Part shown: piece after piece, positions 42,278 through 47,449 of the stretch | Position numbering within the stretch: the stretch's first letter is position 1 | Layout: every line of letters begins with the position of its first letter | DNA from: Solirubrobacterales bacterium | Lineage (GTDB): Bacteria; Actinomycetota; Thermoleophilia; Solirubrobacterales; 70-9 | DNA: 47,449 nt | Assembly (NCBI GenBank): GCA_025450195.1 | Contig: JANWHW010000014.1 | Location: 1-47,449, forward strand | Direction of reading: 5' to 3' | The notes under the pieces: generated by a model | Seen by the model: the letters and a program-made list of their open reading frames with translations, nothing else | What the model was told of the DNA's origin: nothing | Database searches by the model: none | Program-made: the position numbers and the translations under genes

Positions 42278-43054
42278 TCAGCGGCCTTGGAACTCGGCGT
42301 GCCCGGGGCCCTTCTCGAGGAAGGTCTTGACGGCACCCTGCAGGTCCTCGGTCGCAAACAGCTCGCCGGCGTCCTCGCGGATGGCCCGATCGGCCGCCGG
42401 AATGCCACCTTCCCGGTAGCGACGCAGGACGTGCTTGGTCATCGCGTGAGCCTTGGTCGGGCCAGCGGCCAGCTCGGCGGCGAAGGCGCGGGCGCGGTCG
42501 TCGAAGCCCTCGTCGTCGAAGACGAGGTTGACGACGCCCCAGCGCTCCATCTCCTCTGCGTCGAAGAGATCGCCGCTCATCACGAAGTGGCGGGCACGAC
42601 CGCTGCCGGCTCGCTCGGCAAGGCGCTGGGTACCGCCCATCGAAGGCGTCAGGCCAACCACCTTCTCGACCAGGCCGAACTTGGCCGAGCGCGCGGCGAG
42701 GATCAAATCGCAGCCCAGGGCCAGCTCGAAGGCGGCGGTCAGGGTGAGGGCATGGGCGGCGAAGACCACCGGCAGCGGTAGGGCTTCGACCCGCTCCACC
42801 ACATCGATCAACTCGCCCCAGAGCTCGCTCGCCCGCTCCGGTGTAAGGCCCTCGAACTCGTGTACGTCGACGCCCCCGGAGACCGCCCGGCCCTCAGCGC
42901 GGAAGAGGAGTGCCCGGGGCGGCTCAGCCTCAACCGCCTCGATGGCGGCCTGCAGGTCCTCGAAGAGCTGCCCGTTGAAGAGGTTGAGCGGCGGGCTGTC
43001 GAAGGTGGCTATCGCCAGGCCGCGCTCGTCGCGGTCGAGCCGGACGAGCGTCAT
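42278..43054 (-). CDS. enoyl-CoA hydratase/isomerase family protein
   Basis: A 258-residue crotonase-fold protein acting on acyl-CoA esters. LRDERG and ATFDSPPLNLFNG at the start, the AEGRAVSGGVDVHEF oxyanion-hole segment, AFELALGCDLILAARSAKFG and PSMGGTQRLAERAG are family signatures, and LLFRAEG and the Glu in AAFELAL fit a hydratase active site. The exact substrate is unknown. ATG 43054 overlaps the thioesterase stop by 4 bp (ATGA), so the two are translated together and probably act on the same acyl-CoA. Confidence 0.87.
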   Translation of the reverse strand: MTLVRLDRDERGLAIATFDSPPLNLFNGQLFEDLQAAIEAVEAEPPRALLFRAEGRAVSGGVDVHEFEGLTPERASELWGELIDVVERVEALPLPVVFAAHALTLTAAFELALGCDLILAARSAKFGLVEKVVGLTPSMGGTQRLAERAGSGRARHFVMSGDLFDAEEMERWGVVNLVFDDEGFDDRARAFAAELAAGPTKAHAMTKHVLRRYREGGIPAADRAIREDAGELFATEDLQGAVKTFLEKGPGHAEFQGR

Positions 43055-43518
43055 GCCGCAGCGCCGGCCGGCTTGTTCAGCCGCACGTGCCAGTGAATCG
43101 TCGCGCTGGCCACACGCTGGCCTGAGGCATCGGTCAGCTCCACCTCGCATGGAAACTCGACCTTGCCCTCGAAATCCAGGGTCGCGAGGGCGCTGTCCTT
43201 TGCGACGCCGAGCCTTGCGGTCGCCTCGATCGGCCCCTTGGCGATCTTTTCGTAGTCGATCTCGCCGCTGCGGGCCAGCGGCGTCACGTCACCGAGCCGC
43301 TCGGCGAAGGCGCCCACGAACGCGGCGCCCGAGGCGGTCTCGGCAACCGTGAAGAGAGCGCCAGCATGCTGGGAGCCAACGTGGTTGGTCAGCTCTTGAC
43401 GCTCGGGGAGGAGGACGACCGCCTCGCCCTCGCCAACGCTCGTTATCTCCACACCCAGGTGACCGGCGAACGGAACCGCCTGTGTCATCCCCTTGGCTAT
43501 TGCATCGAAGTCGGTCAT
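43051..43518 (-). CDS. hotdog-fold thioesterase (DUF4442/PaaI-like)
   Basis: A 155-residue hotdog protein. The helix and active-site region are NHVGSQHAGALFTVAETASG, followed by the strand pairs EIDYEKIAKGPIEATARL and KVEFPCEVELTDASGQRVASATIHW. Likely hydrolyses acyl-CoA or acts on acyl chains; it pairs with the crotonase downstream. TAGGGT on the minus strand (43527-43532) stands 8 nt before the ATG, and this promoter begins exactly at the edge of the nested palindrome, whose left arm begins at 43532. Confidence 0.83.
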   Translation of the reverse strand: MTDFDAIAKGMTQAVPFAGHLGVEITSVGEGEAVVLLPERQELTNHVGSQHAGALFTVAETASGAAFVGAFAERLGDVTPLARSGEIDYEKIAKGPIEATARLGVAKDSALATLDFEGKVEFPCEVELTDASGQRVASATIHWHVRLNKPAGAAA

Positions 43519-43531
43519 CGCCGGGAACCCT

Positions 43532-43658
43532 ACCGCGTGCCCTGAGGCGCTTTCGGGGCCAAGCGGTACAAGGAGGAGGAGCCGGAAGGCTGGTTGCCTT
43601 TCGGCGACCGAACGACGCCGTAACGCGCTGGCATCCGGAGTGCCTCAGGGCACGCGGT
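43532..43658. repeat. nested palindrome overlapping the pyk stop codon
   Basis: Outer arms 43532-43548 (ACCGCGTGCCCTGAGGC) and 43642-43658 are perfect 17-bp inverted repeats. An inner hairpin 43582-43590/43596-43604 (CCGGAAGGC with GCCTTTCGG, 8 of 9) shares the same centre with loop TGGTT. The right arm contains the pyk stop codon (43645-43647). Probably a terminator for pyk; the same nested plan occurs at 2071-2245. It also lies next to the thioesterase promoter. Confidence 0.7.
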
Positions 43659-45057
43659 GGACCTCGAAGAGGTTGGTGCCGAGTTCCTGGTCGGGCAGCC
43701 CGGCGGTGATCGCGATCAGGTCACCCGAGCGGGCAATCCCGTGGCGAGCGGCAAGGGTGGCGCAGTCGTCGAGCAGGCTGCGGACCTCTGTCTCGTAGTC
43801 GCTGAGAACGGCGGTGACGCCGAACAGGAGGTTGAGACGACGCACGGTCTCGATGCGGGGCGAGATCGCCAGCACCGGCACGTTGGGGCGATGCGCGGCG
43901 ACGAGTCGCGCCGTGCGGCCGCTCGAGGTCGGCACGACCATCGCCGCCAGATTGAGGCGATAGACGGCCCCCACCGCGCTCTGGGCGACGGAATCGGCGA
44001 TGTCCTGCGTCGCCTGGTCGGTTCGGGTGAAGAGCCACTCGCCATAGGGAAGATCGGGCTCGGTGGCACGGGCGATCTGGTCCATCACCCGCACTGCCTC
44101 GGCCGGGTGCTGGCCCACCGCGGTCTCCTCGGAGAGCATCACCGCGTCGGTGCCGTCATAGATCGCGTTTGCGACGTCGGTCACCTCGGCCCGCGTAGGC
44201 CGACGCGCGTTGACCATCGAAGCCAGCATCTGGGTCGCGGTGATCGCCGGCTTCGATCGTTTGCCGGCAGCGCGAATCAGCCTCTTCTGTACCACCGGCA
44301 CCTGCGCCAGGGGCAGTTCGATCCCGAGATCGCCCCGCGCCACCATCAGGCCGCCAGTCGCGGCACGGGCGATCTCCTCCGCGTTCTCGGCTGCCTGCTG
44401 CTTCTCGATCTTGGCGATCAGAGGGATGTCGGAATTGAGCGCCTGCAAGCGGTCCATGACCGGGGTCAGATCGTCCGCGGTGGAGACGAAGGACACGGCG
44501 AGCAGATCGATCCCGTGCTCGACCGCGAACTCGACCCAGGCTAGATCTCCGCCCCCCGTCGGCAGGTCGTCGGCGCCGGGAATGTTCATCCCCTTGTGGG
44601 AGGACAGCGTCCCCCCCACCTCTACCTCGCAGTCGACGCACCCATCTTCGGGCTCGCGCACCCGTAGGCGGATCGCCCCGTCGGCCAGGTAGACCAGCTC
44701 GTCCTCCCGCAACGAAGTGACGCCGGGCCAGGCGACCGGGATCGTCTCCCTGTCGCCCTCGACCGGCTGCGGGGTCAGCTTCACGTGCATCCCCGTCTCC
44801 AGCTCGGCGACGTCGTCCCGCAGCTCTCCGATCCGCAGCTTCGGGCCAGGGAGGTCCCCCAGAATGGCCACCTCTCGGCCGGCCTCCTCACACGCCTTGC
44901 GAATCGACTCGATCGTCCGGGCATGGCGCTCTCGATCGCTATGGGAGAAGTTGAGCCGCAGGACGTCGACGCCAGCCTCGATCAGCTGGGCCAACACGTT
45001 CGGCTCCCAGCTCGCAGGACCAACCGTGGCGATGATCTTGGTCCGTCTATCCCGCAT
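43645..45057 (-). CDS. pyk: pyruvate kinase
   Basis: A 470-residue enzyme transferring phosphate from phosphoenolpyruvate to ADP. Signatures are RRTKIIATVGPAS, LRLNFSHSDR, the GDLPGPKLRIGEL region, the catalytic lysine in IAKIEKQQAAEN, MVARGDLGIELP and ATQMLASMV. The C-terminal allosteric domain has the VPTSSGRTARLVAAHRP segment. Two ATGs are close; ATG 45057 is preferred over 45063 because TACAGT (minus strand 45065-45070) then lies 7 nt upstream and the first residues MRDRRTK match the family. It diverges from the P450 gene. Confidence 0.95.
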   Translation of the reverse strand: MRDRRTKIIATVGPASWEPNVLAQLIEAGVDVLRLNFSHSDRERHARTIESIRKACEEAGREVAILGDLPGPKLRIGELRDDVAELETGMHVKLTPQPVEGDRETIPVAWPGVTSLREDELVYLADGAIRLRVREPEDGCVDCEVEVGGTLSSHKGMNIPGADDLPTGGGDLAWVEFAVEHGIDLLAVSFVSTADDLTPVMDRLQALNSDIPLIAKIEKQQAAENAEEIARAATGGLMVARGDLGIELPLAQVPVVQKRLIRAAGKRSKPAITATQMLASMVNARRPTRAEVTDVANAIYDGTDAVMLSEETAVGQHPAEAVRVMDQIARATEPDLPYGEWLFTRTDQATQDIADSVAQSAVGAVYRLNLAAMVVPTSSGRTARLVAAHRPNVPVLAISPRIETVRRLNLLFGVTAVLSDYETEVRSLLDDCATLAARHGIARSGDLIAITAGLPDQELGTNLFEVHRVP

Positions 45058-45121
45058 TGCCATGACTGTAGAGGCTGGCGGGCGCCTAGATGATGACATC
45101 GATTTGTGTAACAATGATTTT

Positions 45122-46552
45122 GTGAGCACAGTCGCTGAGACCGCGCCTCGGACCGACGAGCAGCCGCCAAACGACCTCGTCGGCGAAGCGGTCCCATCGC
45201 CAGCCGGGCCCATCGACGTAGCCGAGGCTGCGAGCCTGTTGAAGCCGCCGCGGATCCCGCAGCCGCCGATCGTGCAGATGCTGCGCTTCAATCAGCGCCA
45301 GATCGAGTTCGTCTTTGGCGCGCGACGGCGCTACGGAGAGACTTTCCGCATGCGAACGGCGATGCCTGGCGGCCCGGTCATCACCAGCCACCCCGATCAC
45401 GTTCGCTCCCTGTTCACCGCCAGCCCCGAGCAGGCCCCATCGCTGACAGGCGAGTCGCCGCTGCGGCCGATCCTCGGGCCCAACGCGGTCCTGACGGCCG
45501 TCGGCCCCCGCCATATGCGCCAGCGCAAGCTGCTGCTGCCCCACTTCCACGGCGAGGCAATCGAGAACTACACCCAGTCGATAGCCGACGCCACCGAGCG
45601 TGAGATCGACCGCTGGCCCGTTGGTCAGCCCTTCGCACTGGCGCCGCGCATGCAGGCAATCACGCTCGACGTGATCATGGCCGGGATCTTCGGCATCGAG
45701 GGACGCCCCGAGCGCGGCACTCCTGAGTACTGGCTCCGATTCGCGACCAAGCGCCTCGTTGCGGCCTCGACCTGGCCAATCGCACAGGTCGGAGAGCTGA
45801 TGAACATGACGCGAGAAGAGGCGGTTGGCCTCACCCGCATCGGGCTCGAGTTGCTTGATCGGCCCACCTACGCCGTAATCGCCGCTCGCCGCCGCTCCGA
45901 AAACCTCGACGAGCGGCGCGACATCCTCTCGCTCCTGCTCCAGGCCAAAACCGAGGAGGGAGAGATGCTCACGGACAAAGAAGTCCGCGACGAGCTTCTG
46001 ACCCTCGTCCTCGCCGGGCACGAGACGACGGCCAACTCGCTGGCCTGGACCTGGGAGCGGCTGGTCCGCACGCCGCACGCCTACGAGGCCCTGCGCGACG
46101 CGGTGCGTTCCGAGGACAAAGCCGCCGAGCAGATCGAGGCGACGATCGTCGAGAGCATGCGCTCCCGGCCTGTCGTCCCGATGATCGGCCGGCGGGTGAT
46201 GCTGCCATGGCGCCTCGGCCCCTATGCGGTCAGCGCCGACACACCGGTGACGATGAGCATCCTTCTCCTTCACCATCGCGAGGACCTCTATCCGCGGCCC
46301 TACGACTTCCTGCCCGAGCGCTGGCTCGGCCGCAAACCGGGGACCTATGAGTGGATCCCCTTCGGCGGCGGCATCCGCCGCTGCCTTGGCGCTGCGCTGG
46401 CGATGGCCGAGCAGCGCGTGGTACTCGAGGCGATGACTCGTCGCCTCGACCTGGAGGCCGACACTCCCGAGCCGGAGCGCGCCCTTCACCGCAACGTGAC
46501 GATGATCCCCGCCCAGGGCGGTCGCATCGTCGTCCGCTCGCGCCTCAGCTGA
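45122..46552 (+). CDS. cytochrome P450
   Basis: A 476-residue heme monooxygenase. The I-helix AGHETTANSLAW carries the oxygen-activating AGxxT motif, the ExxR motif is ESMRSRP, and the heme-binding loop FGGGIRRCLGAALAM holds the Cys ligand near residue 420. It has a normal-length CYP fold with extra N-terminal residues (about 1-40, rich in Pro). No redox partner is adjacent. The GTG at 45122 follows a TAACAAT sequence by 6 nt, a weaker leaderless promoter. Substrate unknown; actinobacterial relatives oxidise lipids, terpenes or polyketides. Confidence 0.92.
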   Translation: MSTVAETAPRTDEQPPNDLVGEAVPSPAGPIDVAEAASLLKPPRIPQPPIVQMLRFNQRQIEFVFGARRRYGETFRMRTAMPGGPVITSHPDHVRSLFTASPEQAPSLTGESPLRPILGPNAVLTAVGPRHMRQRKLLLPHFHGEAIENYTQSIADATEREIDRWPVGQPFALAPRMQAITLDVIMAGIFGIEGRPERGTPEYWLRFATKRLVAASTWPIAQVGELMNMTREEAVGLTRIGLELLDRPTYAVIAARRRSENLDERRDILSLLLQAKTEEGEMLTDKEVRDELLTLVLAGHETTANSLAWTWERLVRTPHAYEALRDAVRSEDKAAEQIEATIVESMRSRPVVPMIGRRVMLPWRLGPYAVSADTPVTMSILLLHHREDLYPRPYDFLPERWLGRKPGTYEWIPFGGGIRRCLGAALAMAEQRVVLEAMTRRLDLEADTPEPERALHRNVTMIPAQGGRIVVRSRLS

Positions 46553-46720
46553 CGCCCGTACACCGCCGCAGGAACAGAGGGGGCGAAGAGTTCCGTAGCG
46601 GCGCTTAACGAGGAATCAAGCCCAGCTACAGGAAGGCGGTGCGGCGTGGTTCCTCGCAAAGATCTATCGGAGTCGTTTGGGAGCATGCGCCCTCGTTCGC
46701 GAGGTGCTGACGGGGGGCTC

Positions 46721-47293
46721 ATGAAGCGACTGGCAGTCACCGTGGCTTTACTCGTCGTCTTGGCTGTGCCGGCGACGGCGCAGGCAGCACCCTTCCCGTC
46801 GCGGCTCAATTTCGCCTACAGCCTGGCGATCGATTACTGGGGGCAAACGCCTCAGGCTTGCGCGAGCATCGACAAGCAGATCGTCCCCGCCGGCTCCCTG
46901 GGCAATCCGCTGACCGGCTTTGCCATTTCGGGCAGAGCCACCCAGCCGGCAACCAGCGCCCCTCCCGGCTCGGTCAACTGCGTCCTTTTGATCGACCGGG
47001 CCTATGCGGAACCGATCATCTTCGACCTGCTCTGCGCGGTGATGGTCCATAACGTCGGTCATCTCCTGGGCAAGGAACACAGCGAAGACCCCGGGGACGC
47101 CATGCACGAAAGCATCCCCGTGCCCGAGCTCTGCAACGTCAAGGGCCGCCAGGCAACCCGCCTCTACATGCTGCGGATGAAACTCCACTGGCTCAAGAGG
47201 CAAAAGAGCGGCGACAAGGTCGACCAGATACGCCTGCAAACCCGACGCGAAGTGAGCGAAGAAGCCAAGCGCTTCTGGTCCCCGGTCTCCTGA
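46721..47293 (+). CDS. secreted protein with metzincin-like zinc motif lacking Glu
   Basis: A 190-residue secreted protein with a signal peptide (MKRLAVTVALLVVLAVPATA, residues 1-20). Residues 110-120 read HNVGHLLGKEH, matching the metzincin HExxHxxGxxH spacing, but the catalytic Glu is Asn111. A Met (Met128, DAMHE) follows at the place of a Met-turn. The rest is undiagnosed, with several Cys (residues 47, 87, 105) that could form disulfides. It may be a non-catalytic zinc-binding relative or a diverged enzyme. ATG 46721 has a GGGGGG ribosome site; longer upstream frame is rejected for lack of a signal peptide. Confidence 0.7.
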   Translation: MKRLAVTVALLVVLAVPATAQAAPFPSRLNFAYSLAIDYWGQTPQACASIDKQIVPAGSLGNPLTGFAISGRATQPATSAPPGSVNCVLLIDRAYAEPIIFDLLCAVMVHNVGHLLGKEHSEDPGDAMHESIPVPELCNVKGRQATRLYMLRMKLHWLKRQKSGDKVDQIRLQTRREVSEEAKRFWSPVS

Positions 47294-47331
47294 CGCTCAC
47301 CTGAGGCGCTGAGCTCAGATCACAAAATTGT

Positions 47332-47420
47332 TCGGCCCGATTGATGATTCGGGCCGAGAAGTCTTCTTAAAGGCAACTTGTTGCCGGTTTCTGAAGGCGA
47401 TTTCGAGAAGCGAAATTGCC
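47332..47420 (+). other. three consecutive hairpins in AT-richer DNA, possible leader or terminator
   Basis: Hairpin 1 is TCGGCCCGA 47332-47340 with TCGGGCCGA 47349-47357. Hairpin 2 is GGCAA 47372-47376 with TTGCC 47381-47385. Hairpin 3 is GGCGATTTCG 47396-47405 with CGAAATTGCC 47411-47420 (one G-U). They follow the secreted-protein gene by 38 nt. The first could terminate it. The run of structured, less GC-rich sequence also resembles a leader of a following RNA operon such as rRNA, but the window ends here. Confidence 0.45.
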
Positions 47421-47449
47421 TCATGGCGAAGCCTTAGATGCTCTGTGAA

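Overview
The window is a GC-rich, gene-dense piece of bacterial chromosome, with short intergenic gaps, many stop/start overlaps and many genes whose -10 box lies only 6-10 nt before the start codon. Protein types (LtrA, YrhK-domain and TolB-like proteins, PknB-type kinase, FHA-HTH protein, short 6-phosphogluconate dehydrogenase) and the leaderless style suggest a free-living aerobic actinomycete. Class Thermoleophilia (Solirubrobacterales or relatives) is my best guess. It is an inference from gene style, because no rRNA gene is visible.

Layout. 1-6.1 kb: tRNA-Ser(GGA), tadA, a secreted subtilase, a universal stress protein, a metallo-beta-lactamase (MBL) hydrolase and a large membrane protein resembling a GT-C glycosyltransferase. 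6.1-8.4 kb: a divergent lipid-modifying pair (acyl desaturase and cyclopropane synthase). 8.4-16.4 kb: one minus-strand run, tkt-tal-pgi-cydA-cydB-HAD phosphatase. 16.4-20.3 kb: a membrane Ser/Thr kinase with a beta-propeller, a secreted TolB-like propeller and an FHA-HTH protein. 20.3-26.7 kb: rpiA, an FAD oxidoreductase, a two-gene toxin-antitoxin-like module (nucleotidyltransferase plus partner), then pgl-gnd divergent from zwf. 26.8-33.3 kb: RecQ helicase, a secreted GH26-like glycosidase, an SRPBCC-GNAT-PQQ propeller operon and a second MBL hydrolase. 33.4-38.7 kb: LtrA, a Baeyer-Villiger monooxygenase and a rare-looking fusion of a short-chain dehydrogenase with an acyl-CoA synthetase. 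38.7-42.3 kb: small membrane proteins, a phosphoesterase, and a 1.4-kb islet carrying a Fic gene, bounded by an intact tRNA-Arg(ACG) and a 33-bp copy of that tRNA's 3' end. 42.3-47.4 kb: crotonase, hotdog thioesterase, pyruvate kinase, cytochrome P450, a secreted protein with a metzincin-like motif lacking the catalytic Glu, and an AT-richer end that folds into three hairpins.

How the genes work together. Seven pentose-phosphate or hexose-phosphate enzymes (zwf, pgl, gnd, rpiA, tkt, tal, pgi) sit within 16 kb, with pyruvate kinase further on, so much of central sugar metabolism is local. The tkt-tal-pgi run continues into cytochrome bd oxidase genes, placing sugar phosphate flux and terminal respiration on the same strand and possibly the same transcript. 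The monooxygenase and fusion resemble the oxidative and activating steps of the mycobacterial mymA cluster. TadA and its expected substrate tRNA-Arg(ACG) are both present.

Most striking non-coding signals: a GATGGGCC palindrome family with one copy inside an open reading frame, nested palindromes that include stop codons, tandem operators in front of the Fic gene, a 29-bp palindrome at zwf/gnd, and overlapping divergent promoters between the FHA gene and rpiA. No CRISPR array, insertion sequence with transposase, or integrase was found.
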